Assembly (NCBI GenBank): GCA_012033205.1
Contig: JAAUSO010000066.1
Coordinates: 1 to 34,248 of the forward strand
DNA length: 34,248 bases
Direction: 5' to 3'
Source: Richelia sp. SL_2_1
GTDB lineage: Bacteria; Cyanobacteriota; Cyanobacteriia; Cyanobacteriales; Nostocaceae
In this document: piece by piece, positions 1 to 8,806 of the stretch
Numbering within the stretch: the first letter of the stretch is position 1
Layout of the letters: each line of letters opens with the position of its first letter
Made by a program: the position numbers and the translations under genes
The notes under the pieces: generated by a model
What the model was told of the DNA's origin: nothing
The model's database searches: none
What the model saw: the letters and a program-made list of their open reading frames with translations, nothing else

Positions 1-87
1 TAACTCCTAACTCCTAACTCCTAACTCCTAACTCCTAACTCCTAACTCCTAACTCCTAACTCCTAACTCCTAACTCCTAACTCCTAA
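1..87. repeat. Heptameric short tandem repeat (TAACTCC)n
   Basis: Twelve uninterrupted copies of TAACTCC, with a partial thirteenth, run from the window edge to within 8 bases of the hydrolase start codon. Heptamer tandem repeats of this type are typical of filamentous cyanobacteria. The array fills the place where the gene's promoter and ribosome binding site would normally lie, and the true left end of the array is outside the window. Confidence 0.95.
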
Positions 88-94
88 GTCTCCA

Positions 95-913
95 ATGCAC
101 CTCAACGCTTATACTCAAGGTCAAGGTTTTCCCATTCTTTGCTTACACGGACATCCTGGTTCGGGTTTGAGTCTTTCTGTATTTACTGATAGTTTATCAA
201 AGCGCTTTCAAACTATCGCTCCAGATTTGCGGGGATATGGCAAAAGTCGCTATTCGGAAAATTTTGCTATGATCGACCATTTAAGCGACTTAGAAGCCCT
301 TTTAGACCGCTTTGCGATTGAAAAATGCTTAGTACTTGGATGGTCTTTAGGCGGCATTTTAGCGATGGAATTAGCGCTGCGGCTTCCACAGCGAGTCAGT
401 GGGTTGATTTTAGTCGCGACAGCCGCAAAACCTCGCGGTAATCATCCACCGATTACATGGCAAGATAATCTGTATACGGGTATAGCCGCTCTTTTAAGTT
501 TGGTAAATCCCAATTGGCAGTGGAATATTAATACATTTGGAAAGCGTTCTCTTTTTCGCTACTTAATTCAACAACATACTCCCACTGCTTACGGGTATAT
601 TGCCCGTGATGCAATACCGGCTTACTTGCAAACTTCCAATTATTCAACTCGCGCTCTTTATTCGGCAATTAGGGCTGGATACAACAAAGTTAATGATTTA
701 AGCCAAATTCAATGTCCTTCCTTGGTTCTCGCGGGTACGGAAGACAGACACATCACATTTGAAAGCAGTTTGGAAACTTCCCAGCATTTACACAATTGTA
801 AACTGCATCGTTATCCAAATACTGCCCATCTGTTTCCCTGGGAAATTCCCCACCAAGCATTAAGCGATATTGACTGTTGGTTGAAGGATAATCCCCAAAC
901 TGTAGGATTGTAG
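95..913 (+). CDS. Alpha/beta-fold hydrolase
   Basis: A 272-residue cytoplasmic alpha/beta hydrolase of the epoxide hydrolase/haloperoxidase-like type. The oxyanion-hole segment HGHPGSG is near residues 18-24. The nucleophile elbow GWSLGG gives Ser84, GTEDRH gives the acid Asp217, and NTAHLFPWE gives the catalytic His245. A helical cap lies between about residues 115 and 190. There is no signal peptide. Substrate cannot be told from sequence. The ATG at 95 follows a heptamer repeat directly, with no clear Shine-Dalgarno sequence. The gene stands alone; its downstream neighbour is convergent. Confidence 0.9.
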   Translation: MHLNAYTQGQGFPILCLHGHPGSGLSLSVFTDSLSKRFQTIAPDLRGYGKSRYSENFAMIDHLSDLEALLDRFAIEKCLVLGWSLGGILAMELALRLPQRVSGLILVATAAKPRGNHPPITWQDNLYTGIAALLSLVNPNWQWNINTFGKRSLFRYLIQQHTPTAYGYIARDAIPAYLQTSNYSTRALYSAIRAGYNKVNDLSQIQCPSLVLAGTEDRHITFESSLETSQHLHNCKLHRYPNTAHLFPWEIPHQALSDIDCWLKDNPQTVGL

Positions 914-930
914 ATAAAGATAGCCCTGGG

Positions 931-1019
931 GCGACTAGAAGTCGCGGCTACACCTTCCAAAGTCCGCCTACGCCTGGCGACTAGAAGTCGCGGCTACACC
1001 TTCCAAAGTCCGCCTACGC
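931..1019. repeat. Tandem pair of a 43-bp dispersed repeat
   Basis: Two identical 43-bp copies (931-973 and 977-1019) are separated by 3 bases. Each contains a palindromic core, GCGACTAGAAGTCGC, followed by GGCTACACC. The following bases to about 1095 (CCGCGCACCATCCGG, then TGTGTAGCTGCGATTTC) look like further parts of the same repeat family. The pair lies in the 360-base gap between convergent genes, so it could also act as a transcription block. The rest of that gap (1096-1271) is AT-rich and shows no gene. Confidence 0.85.
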
Positions 1020-1271
1020 GGACTTAAGAAATCTTCAAACCCGCGCACCATCCGGTTTTAGCCTGTGTAGCTGCGATTTCAATCGCCCAGTACAGTAGCT
1101 AAATAATTTAACTTACAGTAAACAAAATTGAAAAAATGAGGCATAAAGTATTAAAAAAATCAAGTTCAACTCGATTATTCATACCTTATACTTCATTTTT
1201 TTTACACGACAGTGCCTGATAGAGAAAGCTTTCAGCAATAGTTCAAAAATCTGAATGCATCCAGCCTTTAA

Positions 1272-1574
1272 TTACATTTGACCGCTAAAGACAGGCTTTA
1301 CTTTGCGGTCAAACCATTCCCCCAAGTCGTCAGAAATAGTTAAAACTTTTGGTTTACAACGCTTAACATCAATTTTCAGACCTTGCGCTCCTTCCAATTC
1401 AAGGTCTTCGACATAACCTTTTACAGCAGCTTTAGCTTCCGTACCGTTCAGAAAAGGTCCGAAGTAGTAAATACACTTGGGATTTTGAGTCGTAATCTCT
1501 ACCCACCAAGCCAAGCCAAAGTTATCAAAAATGTTGGTAACAAATTCTTTGAAAGTATTTCCAATTGTGTTCAT
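1272..1574 (-). CDS. DUF1816 domain protein
   Basis: A small soluble protein (100 residues from the ATG at 1574; a TTG at 1586 would add four). It matches the cyanobacterial DUF1816 pattern: AWWVEITTQNPKC, then YYFGPF, an EA-containing helix, the segment YVEDLELEGA and the near-terminal KPKVLTI. DUF1816 proteins are almost confined to cyanobacteria and have no established biochemical role; some are stress-induced. It has no signal peptide or membrane segment. It lies upstream-to-downstream behind rlmB on the same strand, but the 70-base gap makes co-transcription uncertain. Confidence 0.85.
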   Translation of the reverse strand: MNTIGNTFKEFVTNIFDNFGLAWWVEITTQNPKCIYYFGPFLNGTEAKAAVKGYVEDLELEGAQGLKIDVKRCKPKVLTISDDLGEWFDRKVKPVFSGQM

Positions 1575-1658
1575 AGTTGTTGCCAATTACTAAAGTTGAT
1601 ATTAGTTGTTAAAGAACTATACTGTCGGTTTTTTCCCTTCACATTTCTTTATACTCTT

Positions 1659-2645
1659 TTATATGGGGTTTTTGGAAGGGGTTTTTGGCAAATTTTCTAA
1701 GTAAAGCGTATCGTTCCAGCGCTGACGATAAATTTCATACAGCACCATACCGGCTGCAACTGAAGCGTTGAGGCTGGGAGTTTTACCTTTCAAGGGAATT
1801 GACACTAAAGCATCGCAGCATTTTTGTGTCAGCATACCCAAACCTTCGCCTTCAGAACCAATTACTAAAACAATTGGGGAACCCTTAAAATTTACTGTAT
1901 GTATCGGTTGGCTTGCAGAACTAGCAGTACCGTAAATCCAAAAACCAGCGGTTTTCAAGTCTTCTAAAGCACGACTGAGATTAACTACTCTAGCCACAGC
2001 AAAATTATCTAAAGCACCAGTCGCTACTTTCATGACTGTAGAAGTAATTCCAACTGCTCTACGCTGTGGAATCACCATTCCTTGGGCTCCAATTGATTCG
2101 GCTGTACGAATGATTGCTCCTAAATTGTGGGGATCGGTAATTCCGTCAGCCACAACTATTACTGGTGTATCCGTTACGGATTTTGCTTTTTCGATCAAAT
2201 CGTGCAAATCAAAATACTCATAAGGAGCAATTTGTGCTGCTACTCCCTGATGATTAGCATTTCTAGTAATTTGGTCTAAGCGGCTCGGTTCCACTTCGTC
2301 TATAACCGTTCCATTCCCTTTAGCTTGTAAAAGCAAATCATGAAAACGGCGATCGTAACGCAAACGGGAAGTAATCCAAACGCGATTGAGACGGCCTTGG
2401 TTTTCCAAAGTACTCAAAACTGGATGACGGCCGTAAATTAAGTCACTATTTTCTGATTCTTCCGTGGATGATAAATATTCAAAATTAGAACTATTTTGAC
2501 GAGGTTTATCAATTACAGAGCTATGATTTCTGTCTCTAGATTTACTTTTAGGTGGAGATGAAAAACGCTTACCTTTTAGTTTTAAAGGTTGTGGGCGATT
2601 TTCGTCATTAACATTAATTTTAATTTTTCTTGGTTTGTCGATCAT
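1659..2645 (-). CDS. rlmB: 23S rRNA 2'-O-ribose methyltransferase, RlmB/TrmH family
   Basis: This is a SpoU/TrmH (SPOUT) methyltransferase of 328 residues, expected to methylate the 2'-hydroxyl of a guanosine in 23S rRNA using S-adenosylmethionine. The first 65 residues are a basic, Ser/Arg-rich extension. The RNA-binding L30e-like domain starts at [10 protein letters not shown]. The catalytic knot shows its three motifs: [10 protein letters not shown], then [12 protein letters not shown], and finally [17 protein letters not shown]. It is near Mini-RNase III, and in Bacillus the same two genes are neighbours, supporting a joint role in 23S maturation. The ATG at 2645 has no obvious Shine-Dalgarno sequence. 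Exact target nucleotide is inferred from the family. Confidence 0.93.
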   Translation of the reverse strand: MIDKPRKIKINVNDENRPQPLKLKGKRFSSPPKSKSRDRNHSSVIDKPRQNSSNFEYLSSTEESENSDLIYGRHPVLSTLENQGRLNRVWITSRLRYDRRFHDLLLQAKGNGTVIDEVEPSRLDQITRNANHQGVAAQIAPYEYFDLHDLIEKAKSVTDTPVIVVADGITDPHNLGAIIRTAESIGAQGMVIPQRRAVGITSTVMKVATGALDNFAVARVVNLSRALEDLKTAGFWIYGTASSASQPIHTVNFKGSPIVLVIGSEGEGLGMLTQKCCDALVSIPLKGKTPSLNASVAAGMVLYEIYRQRWNDTLYLENLPKTPSKNPI

Positions 2646-2746
2646 ATGGTTATTTGGTAGAGCTAAGATTTAGGACTTCTTTTCTCACCTTTTTTGTAAC
2701 CGAACATCCCCGGATTCGGAACATTCAAGAGTTAGAGATTCCGCTA

Positions 2747-3223
2747 TTACTCCATGATGAGTTTTTGCAGAAGTTCGCTCAATCGTTCGGTATTGGTGAG
2801 ATATAAATAGCCAATCAAAGTTTCTAGACTAGTCGCTTGTTGGTATGTGTGGGCATCTACACGTTTGGGACGACCTGTGGCGGCGTTACGACCCCTGCGA
2901 ACAATTTCTAATTCATTATTATTCAGATATTGACTAAGTAAGTTTAACATTTGCGCCTGCTTTTCGGCTCTTACTTGTGCCACTACCAAACGATGATAAT
3001 CTTCTACTCGTTGGGGTGGTAACAAGTAATATCTCCTGATGTACAATTCGTAAACTGCATCGCCTAAATAAGCAAGAGCGGTAGGAGAAAGTTGCTGTAG
3101 TTGTGACTGAGAAAGTTTAGGTAACAATTGTTCTGCATTTAGTGTCGTTCCATAGGAATCAAATGAATCTTTGGGGACATTTTCAGAGCTTGAATTTAGA
3201 AGATTTTCCTCCTTTGATTTCAC
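2747..3223 (-). CDS. mrnC: Mini-ribonuclease III
   Basis: A 158-residue single RNase III-type domain without a double-stranded RNA-binding domain, which defines Mini-III. It trims the ends of 23S rRNA precursor. The signature LAYLGDAVYELYIR carries the conserved Asp55. It is followed by RVRAEKQA-like and GRNAATGRPKR segments and the YQQATSLETLIGYLYL helix with the metal-binding acidic residue. The first 40 residues are a poorly conserved tail. The start is GTG at 3223, with AGGA about 11 bases upstream. It lies 100 bases before rlmB on the same strand and probably shares its transcript. Confidence 0.92.
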   Translation of the reverse strand: MKSKEENLLNSSSENVPKDSFDSYGTTLNAEQLLPKLSQSQLQQLSPTALAYLGDAVYELYIRRYYLLPPQRVEDYHRLVVAQVRAEKQAQMLNLLSQYLNNNELEIVRRGRNAATGRPKRVDAHTYQQATSLETLIGYLYLTNTERLSELLQKLIME

Positions 3224-3671
3224 AACTTAATCATTCCTGATACGGTTAATAATTATCTTGCTTGTGATGACTTGAAAAAATTTAGTTACTACCCGTTTGT
3301 TATTGTCGTACTGGTTCCTATTTATTGCCGTTATTGTTACAAAAATTTTTGAAATTTTTAATTTTCATTAACATCAATTTTCCGAACCGAAAATATTTTG
3401 TGAGGGTAAGTAAATTTGCCAATTTAAATTTTGTGAATAGACAAGATTTTTTAAATGCAAGGAAAACAGTTATAAATTACATGAAAATATTGATATTAAT
3501 ATTATTTATATACCTATTTTAAAATATTCAGTTTAATCATACCAGAGTTATAATCAAAAATCTTCATTTTTGTGTCAGGGGAAAATGTTAAATAAATCAC
3601 AAAAAATCGTTTTGTTGTATTTGCTTGCTAAATGTTTGACTTTTTTGGCTTAATATTTATTCAAAATTTAT
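3224..3671. other. AT-rich intergenic stretch, no gene supported
   Basis: About 450 bases lie between the Mini-III start and the STAS terminator. A 65-codon open frame at 3325-3522 is rich in Ile, Leu, Phe and Asn codons, as expected by chance in such AT-rich DNA. It has no ribosome binding site and no recognisable motif. Promoters for mrnC must lie at the left end, but no clear sigma-70 boxes were seen. Confidence 0.6.
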
Positions 3672-3720
3672 TCAAAAAAATTAAGCTATCCAAATTTAAA
3701 TATCGGATAGCTAATTTTTT
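3672..3720 (-). terminator. Intrinsic terminator after the STAS gene
   Basis: A perfect 8-bp stem (AGCTATCC at 3684-3691 with GGATAGCT at 3705-3712) closes a 13-base loop. Read on the minus strand it follows the STAS stop codon directly and is followed by a T-rich run (complement of the A-run at 3675-3681). A T-tract also follows on the plus strand, so it could work in both directions. Confidence 0.75.
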
Positions 3721-3725
3721 GACGG

Positions 3726-4094
3726 TCAAGAGGACTTGGTGTTTTCTAAAGCCTTGTCAACTGAAGTTTGTAAGGCAAGAAATTTTTCCAAGCGAACGAG
3801 CTTGACTGTCTGAGTAACGCGGGCGTTAGTGACGATTTGAAAGGTACCTTTGATGTTTTGAGATTGTTTGGCTAATTGAACCAAAGCTCCCAAACCAGAA
3901 CTATCTACAAAGTCAATTTGTGAAAGATCCAGAATAATATTTTTCGGACCTTCATCAATTTTACTACTAAGTACCTTACGAAATGTCGGCTCGGAAAATG
4001 CGTCTAACAAACCTGTGAGACGGAATAGCTGGCAGTTATCCCTGACTTCACGAGTCCCTCGCAGGCTAACGGTTAGATTTAGTGGCTCAGCAAT
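3726..4094 (-). CDS. STAS-domain protein (anti-sigma factor antagonist type), probable ATT start
   Basis: A single STAS domain related to SpoIIAA/RsbV anti-anti-sigma factors, about 122 residues from the proposed start. The phosphoacceptor loop DLSQIDFVDSSGLGALV is intact, with the serines of DSSG available to a partner kinase. The open frame extends back to a TTG at 4175, but the extra 27 residues look non-coding. A strong AGGAGG (4100-4105) lies just before the first conserved residues AEPLNLTV. The only frame-correct initiation options there are ATT codons at 4097 or 4094; 4094 has the better 5-base spacing. It follows carA on the same strand. The partner regulator is not in the window. 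Confidence 0.8.
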   Translation of the reverse strand: MAEPLNLTVSLRGTREVRDNCQLFRLTGLLDAFSEPTFRKVLSSKIDEGPKNIILDLSQIDFVDSSGLGALVQLAKQSQNIKGTFQIVTNARVTQTVKLVRLEKFLALQTSVDKALENTKSS

Positions 4095-4099
4095 AATTC

Positions 4100-4105
4100 C
4101 CTCCT
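4100..4105 (-). promoter_or_regulatory. Ribosome binding site placing the STAS start
   Basis: A full AGGAGG on the minus strand lies inside the longest open frame, 5 bases before the ATT at 4094-4092. Its position argues against the far-upstream TTG start at 4175 and for an unusual AUU initiation codon. Confidence 0.6.
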
Positions 4106-4245
4106 CATGGTGAAAGCAAACGCTCAAGTATAGATGTTTTTTGTATCTGTTGTCTACTTTAACCCCTGCTGTCAAAGAAAGGGGTTGTGAAATATGTGAA
4201 ATATTGGAACTTTAAAAATTCTCCAATTTCTCACTTTTTCTATTT

Positions 4246-5406
4246 TTACCTCACTCGCGCAGTAATTGCTTGGCGAGCTGTTCTCATTGCTTGAACAAAG
4301 TCCTCAAATAAATAATCTGCATCGTGAGGACCTGGAGAAGCTTCTGGATGATATTGTACCGAGAAAACTGGTAAGGACTTATGTTTGACTCCTGCGACGG
4401 TACTGTCATTTAGATTCAAGTGGCTAATCTCGACTTCGCTATGAGGTAGTGAATCGGGGTTGATGGCAAAGCTATGATTTTGAGAAGTGATTTCGATGCG
4501 TTTTTCTAAACCTGCTGGTTGATTTAACCCGCGATGACCAAATTTTAGTTTATAGGTTTGCGCCCCCAAGGCTTGACCCAAAATTTGATGTCCCATACAA
4601 ATACCAAATATGGGTTTCTCGGATTTTAACAGGGCTTTAGCTGTTTCAACTCCTTCGGTGACTGCGCTGGGGTCTCCTGGTCCATTGGAAAGAAAGATTC
4701 CGTCTGGGTTATATTTGAGAATTTCTGAAGTTGAAGTATCTGCTGGAACTACAATTACCCGACAACCATGACTTGCTAAACGACGTAATATATTACGTTT
4801 AACGCCAAAATCCAAGGCTACAACGGTGAATTTTTCGTTTTCCTTTGAGTCCCGATTAAATTCCCATGCTGCAATTGTGGGTTCTGACCATTCGTAAACT
4901 TCTGAAGTCGTTACCTCTTTGACCAGGTTTAATCCGCTCATCGATGGGGCTACATTCACCTGCTCTAGTAATTCATTAGCATCGAGTATTTCCGTAGAAA
5001 CACCGCCATTCATGGCTCCAAAGTTACGTATTTTACGAGTTAATGCGCGAGTATCAATACCATATATACCAGGTATTTGATGCTCTTTTAAGTAATCGGG
5101 TAAAGATTGAGTTGCTCGCCAGTTACTCGGTTGGTCACAAATATTTCGAGCAATACAAGCCCGTAAATGTGGTTTATCTGACTCGGCATCTTCGAGATTG
5201 ACACCAGTATTTCCTAACTCTGGGTAGGTAAAAGCAATGATTTGACCGCAATAACTAGGGTCGGTCATCACTTCTTGATATCCTGTCATGCCGGTATTGA
5301 AAACTACTTCTCCAATGGCGGTGCCGCTAGCACCAAAAGACCAACCGCGATAGCTGGTTCCATCTGCCAGGACAAGTAGAGCAGGTGTTGCGTCAAACAG
5401 AGGCAT
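4246..5406 (-). CDS. carA: Carbamoyl-phosphate synthase small (glutaminase) subunit
   Basis: The glutamine amidotransferase subunit of carbamoyl-phosphate synthetase. It hydrolyses glutamine and channels ammonia to the CarB subunit for arginine and pyrimidine synthesis. The N-terminal CPSase small domain includes [15 protein letters not shown]. The class I amidotransferase domain has the oxyanion segment SNGPGDPS, nucleophile Cys in FGICMGHQ (residue 272 counted from a TTG two codons upstream) and the His/Glu pair in [12 protein letters not shown]. The ATG at 5406 is preferred to the TTG at 5412. Length of 386 residues is normal. carB is not in the window, as is common in cyanobacteria. Confidence 0.97.
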   Translation of the reverse strand: MPLFDATPALLVLADGTSYRGWSFGASGTAIGEVVFNTGMTGYQEVMTDPSYCGQIIAFTYPELGNTGVNLEDAESDKPHLRACIARNICDQPSNWRATQSLPDYLKEHQIPGIYGIDTRALTRKIRNFGAMNGGVSTEILDANELLEQVNVAPSMSGLNLVKEVTTSEVYEWSEPTIAAWEFNRDSKENEKFTVVALDFGVKRNILRRLASHGCRVIVVPADTSTSEILKYNPDGIFLSNGPGDPSAVTEGVETAKALLKSEKPIFGICMGHQILGQALGAQTYKLKFGHRGLNQPAGLEKRIEITSQNHSFAINPDSLPHSEVEISHLNLNDSTVAGVKHKSLPVFSVQYHPEASPGPHDADYLFEDFVQAMRTARQAITARVR

Positions 5407-5484
5407 AAGCAATAAAACGATTAGCGATTAGGCGCGAAAGTTAATTATCCCACGAGTTAATTTACTTAAGTTATTTTTATTTTG

Positions 5485-5567
5485 ATTGGGAATTGGGAAT
5501 TGGGAATTGGGAATTGGGAATTGGGAATTGGGAATTGGGAATGGGGGATGGGAAATTGGGAATTGGT
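5485..5567. repeat. Heptameric short tandem repeat (GGGAATT)n
   Basis: About eight copies of the heptamer ATTGGGA run from 5485 to 5542, then decay through GGGGGATGGGAAATTGGGAATTGG. The array lies upstream of carA in the divergent gap before the retropepsin gene. It is a slipped-strand repeat of the cyanobacterial STRR type and differs from the heptamers at 1 and 21614. Confidence 0.92.
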
Positions 5568-5863
5568 AACCAATCGATAACGACTATTTAAGAATCTTTG
5601 ATTATTTTGATGATAAGGGGATGATTACAAATGCGGATGGCGCTCTGGGTTGTTTTTAAGTACCATTAGCACGCTCAGCAACGAGTCTATATCTATAAAT
5701 TGTACTCTCTTACTGATTAAAATAGTTAAAGGGGGCATATAGCCTCAAAGATGCTTTTCCGATTGCGGAGAATCAGGTAGATAGTCGCGTTTGATAAATG
5801 TTGAATAATTAAAACTAAAAAGTAGATTTTTGCCCCCAAGGGCTTGGTAAAATCAAAACTATT
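5568..5863. other. Divergent intergenic region carA / retropepsin gene
   Basis: About 300 bases between the repeat array and the ATG at 5864 must hold the promoter of the plus-strand gene. No confident promoter was seen. A small hairpin, GCCCCCAAGGGC (5833-5844), sits about 20 bases before the start codon and could affect the 5' leader. Confidence 0.4.
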
Positions 5864-6985
5864 ATGCTTAAGCCTTTGTTTTCTCGTACAGCGTCGATCT
5901 TACTATGGAGCGTACTCACTATAGCTGGTACTGCTTGTAGCCAAGAACAAAAAACTACCACAATTCCGACTGATCAGCAGCGAGCGGTGCCGAGTGCTTC
6001 CCCTGTGCTGGGTTCCCTTAGTACTTCAGTTCCAAACTCAATTCAAACCTCCGAAGAAGTTATAGAACCAACTTCCTTTGAAATGGCATTGGACAAAGCT
6101 GCGGGTGCTTTTAGTGTCAGTCAATCTGCTTATTCTCCAGAAGATTGGAAATTAGTGGCTGATTATTACCAAGATGCCATTAATTTGATGAAAACGGTGA
6201 AGCCTCAAGCTCGCTATTACCCTATTGCGACAGCAAAAGTCAAGGAATATCAGCGTCATTTGGATTATGCTTTAGAAAAATCCGTTGCCCTTGCTCAACC
6301 CCAAGAACTACCAGAACCTGAAAAAATAGTGGTAGCAGTACCACCGCTTGAAGAATCTATTGCACGTCAAAAAATGCAGATTCCTCAAGGGGTACAAAAT
6401 ATATTGCAGCAGAATCTACAATCTCCCATTGCTCCCCCGCAACAATTACCCCCACCAACTACCCAAAAAGCGATACCAATACCCGTTGAGACAAAAAAAG
6501 TATATGCTGCTGTACCGATTCAAGAAGACACCCGTCAAGCTATGGTATTTAGCTCCCCAATCAAGCGACGTGTTGGTGGTACACCAATTATTGATGTCAC
6601 TTTTAATGGACAACAGCAATTTGAGATGATTGTTGATACAGGTGCTAGCGGTACGGTGATTACTCAGCAGATGGCTAGCTCGCTCGGTGTTTCTACTATT
6701 GGTAAAGCTAAAGCTAATACTGCCAGCGCTCAATCTGTAGAATTCCCTATTGGCTACGTTGACTCTATTGAAGCCGGTGGTGTCAAAATTAAGAAAGTTC
6801 CTGTAGCTATCGCCGGTTCGGAATTGGAAAATGGACTTTTAGGACACGACTTTTTTGGCAACTACGACATTACGATTAAAAGCAATGTTGTAGAATTTCG
6901 CCCCCGCTTGGATAATTACCCAACATCTAAAAAAGAAACTCGAAAAAGCATTCCCATTTATCCTAAGAAGCTTTTTAATGAATAA
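5864..6985 (+). CDS. Retropepsin-like aspartic protease, exported
   Basis: A 373-residue protein with an N-terminal hydrophobic export signal ending near the cysteine of AGTACSQ (residue 25). That site is only a weak lipobox match, so lipoprotein status is uncertain. Residues 70-140 form a helical module. A Pro/Gln-rich linker (145-210) leads to a clan AA aspartic protease fold at 235-350. The catalytic motif is VDTGASGTVIT (Asp258), a flap-like region follows, and ENGLLGHDFF matches the second conserved hydrophobic-Gly motif. Such single-domain enzymes act as dimers. Its substrate is unknown. Location is inferred to be periplasmic or outer side of the membrane. Confidence 0.85.
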   Translation: MLKPLFSRTASILLWSVLTIAGTACSQEQKTTTIPTDQQRAVPSASPVLGSLSTSVPNSIQTSEEVIEPTSFEMALDKAAGAFSVSQSAYSPEDWKLVADYYQDAINLMKTVKPQARYYPIATAKVKEYQRHLDYALEKSVALAQPQELPEPEKIVVAVPPLEESIARQKMQIPQGVQNILQQNLQSPIAPPQQLPPPTTQKAIPIPVETKKVYAAVPIQEDTRQAMVFSSPIKRRVGGTPIIDVTFNGQQQFEMIVDTGASGTVITQQMASSLGVSTIGKAKANTASAQSVEFPIGYVDSIEAGGVKIKKVPVAIAGSELENGLLGHDFFGNYDITIKSNVVEFRPRLDNYPTSKKETRKSIPIYPKKLFNE

Positions 6986-7513
6986 TTTATCCTTCAAACG
7001 GGAATTGTTAAATCTTAACTGTTCCCTAATCCCTACTTCCCGCTTCCTTTGAATTAATTTATCGACAAACCCAAGACACTGCTATGGGCGCATTTACTCC
7101 GAGTACACAAAGTTTCCCTAGAACCACAAGTAGGGGGTGTTGACCCTAATGGAAATCTCGGAATTAAAGTGTAATATCTGAATAAACACGGATCGAATCT
7201 AAAATCCGTTAAGTGTAATTGCTGCCTTGAAGAGCAATTTAAAATAATTTAATATCACGCTGTATTGGGCGACAGTAAAGAAAAAATTATCTTTGCTCCG
7301 TAAATATCCTCATGTCTTAAACAAAAATTAACCTTTTCTTAGCTTAGGATTAAGCTATAAGGTGTTAAGTTAATAGTAATTCACTTTTTGCTGCAACATT
7401 TGAACTTCCCCTGAGCCTTTGGAGTATATAAGGTTTGGGGGATTATCTATTTTAACTTCAGTTCGATGCTCCAGAAGTCGGGTTTTTAGAGAGTTGTAAG
7501 TTTATTACAGATA
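6986..7513. other. Gene-free stretch with a candidate hairpin
   Basis: No coding frame of note was found. At 7407-7442 an interrupted stem (TCCCCTGAGCCTT against AAGGTTTGGGGGA) has a 10-base loop and could be part of a small RNA. At 7472-7487 a single arm of the AGAAGTCGGGTTTTT family occurs without its partner. Confidence 0.4.
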
Positions 7514-7641
7514 TATAGCAAATTTCAGTTGAGTCCAATACACTAAAACCTCACCCCTTTCCCCTCTCCTCCCGACAGGAGAGGGGTTAAGAGGGCGGGG
7601 TGAGGTAAAATTTGTATTGCACTGAAATGAAAACCGCTATA
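7514..7641 (+). mobile_element. 128-bp foldback element, copy 1
   Basis: The element begins TATAGC and ends GCTATA. Inside it a larger palindrome pairs CCTCACCCC and CCCCTCTCCT with AGGAGAGGGG and GGGGTGAGG. A second copy lies at 25964-26092 in the opposite orientation and matches along the whole length with scattered differences. No coding capacity. It behaves like a MITE or a REP-type element. Confidence 0.85.
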
Positions 7642-8229
7642 ATTAAAATACAAAGGCTATGAAGTTTAAAGCATAAGTGTGTTTGCGATGCTCCTTCAGG
7701 AGCGCCTTCGGCTATCGCGAAGGGGATTTGTAAATACTACTTTGGGAGTATGCGTTCACAGCTAGTTTTGAGTAATATTAATCGTATAGCTAAATAAAAA
7801 TCATCAGCATTTAAAAAAAATCAAAAAAATCATTTCTTTATTTGGGTTAGAGCAAGTTTTTAACAGCATTGGTACCATATTTATGATTTTAAATGAGTTC
7901 AAGACTTCTATTTTGATTTGTTAGTGAAGGTATTGAAAGAAGTTTTGTAATTTGAGTTTTTTATTCTATAAAAATATATATCCAAATCATCAAAATGAAA
8001 CTTGTGCTAATGCTGACAGCTATATACCATTATCGATAGTATTCGGAATTTATCTTTTTGGTGAGGTTGATATTACTGAAATAATTATATTCAATAACTT
8101 TTTTCAATATTTTAGAGATTGATATTTAGAATTGTAAAACAACTGTCATATAACCCCAAAATAGTTGTTATCTTATTAGAGCGATAGATAATTTTATGAG
8201 TAAATACTGTTTAGGAGATAAAAATAAAA
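7642..8229. other. Gene-free AT-rich stretch with a palindromic repeat
   Basis: At 7686-7725 there is a compact palindromic repeat (GCGATGCTCCTTCAGGAGC followed by GCCTTCGGCTATCGCGAAGG) of the sort dispersed in Nostocales genomes. The remainder to 8229 is very AT-rich and shows no gene or RNA signature. The promoter for the small membrane protein is presumably in its last 100 bases. Confidence 0.5.
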
Positions 8230-8526
8230 ATGCTTGCGATTTATCTAATGCTATTGATTCTTGCTTTGGGTACTATATGGCTGGGATTGAAGATAGCCGA
8301 AGAAGTCTATCGTATTGCAGTAGTGTTTACCGGAGCAATCCTTTTGATAATGGGGTTTGTATTGGCTCCATCATTTATACAAATAGGTAGTGTATTGCTG
8401 TTATTGGGAGTTTACCAACTCTACGTTTGGCAACCCAAATTTAATATACTTGTGAAAAACGAAGTTCAAGTTGTGGAAACAGTTAAATGTGTAGGTTCTA
8501 ACTGTTCCATTGCAAATGCTGATTAA
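8230..8526 (+). CDS. Small two-helix membrane protein, unknown function
   Basis: A 98-residue protein I do not recognise. Two or three hydrophobic segments (about residues 2-20, 27-46 and 48-66) are followed by a short hydrophilic tail with a Cys pair (KCVGSNC). This looks like a two- to three-pass inner-membrane protein with an exposed C-terminus. AGGAG lies 12 bases before the ATG at 8230, which is a long but possible spacing. It stands alone between a long gap and a convergent gene. Confidence 0.6.
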   Translation: MLAIYLMLLILALGTIWLGLKIAEEVYRIAVVFTGAILLIMGFVLAPSFIQIGSVLLLLGVYQLYVWQPKFNILVKNEVQVVETVKCVGSNCSIANAD

Positions 8527-8639
8527 TTGAATAACGGAACTTGATGAATTGTTAAAGACTTTATAGTGTACTAACTTTTGAATGTTCCTAGTACTTAGAA
8601 GAATCTAAAATCTCAAAACCTCAATTGTGATAAGTAAAA

Positions 8640-8672
8640 ACTCCGCGTACCTTTGCGTTTCTTTGCGTTAAA
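8640..8672. repeat. Dispersed CTCCGCG...CTTTGCG repeat
   Basis: The segment AACTCCGCGTACCTTTGCG followed by TTTCTTTGCGTTAAAAA is a low-complexity motif recognised from memory as frequent between cyanobacterial genes. Only one copy occurs here, so its status as a repeat rests on general knowledge. Confidence 0.35.
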
Positions 8673-8751
8673 AATACATCATAGGAATTCGCAATTAACA
8701 AACCCGGCATTGGCGAATAAAAATATCAATTGATGATTTCACACAGATGAT

Positions 8752-8781
8752 TTGAGACGTAACGCCCGGCTACGTCTCTAC
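8752..8781. repeat. GAGACGT palindromic repeat, copy 1
   Basis: GAGACGTAACGCCCGGCTACGTCTC is an imperfect palindrome of the family also found at 16832, 19931 and 28973. It lies between the convergent small membrane protein and the transketolase-like gene. Confidence 0.75.
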
Positions 8782-8806
8782 AAAAGTTTTTAATTTACTA
8801 CAAAAC

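Noticed and set aside
1-87. Tandem array considered as a CRISPR array
   Set aside because: Units are 7 bases with no spacers. The other arrays in the window (5485, 21614, 33455) are also spacerless heptamers.
3325-3522. 65-codon plus-strand open frame
   Set aside because: Composition is what random AT-rich DNA gives, with no ribosome binding site and no motif.
6348-6733. Overlapping frames on both strands inside the retropepsin gene
   Set aside because: They lie in the low-complexity linker of the real gene and have no independent support.
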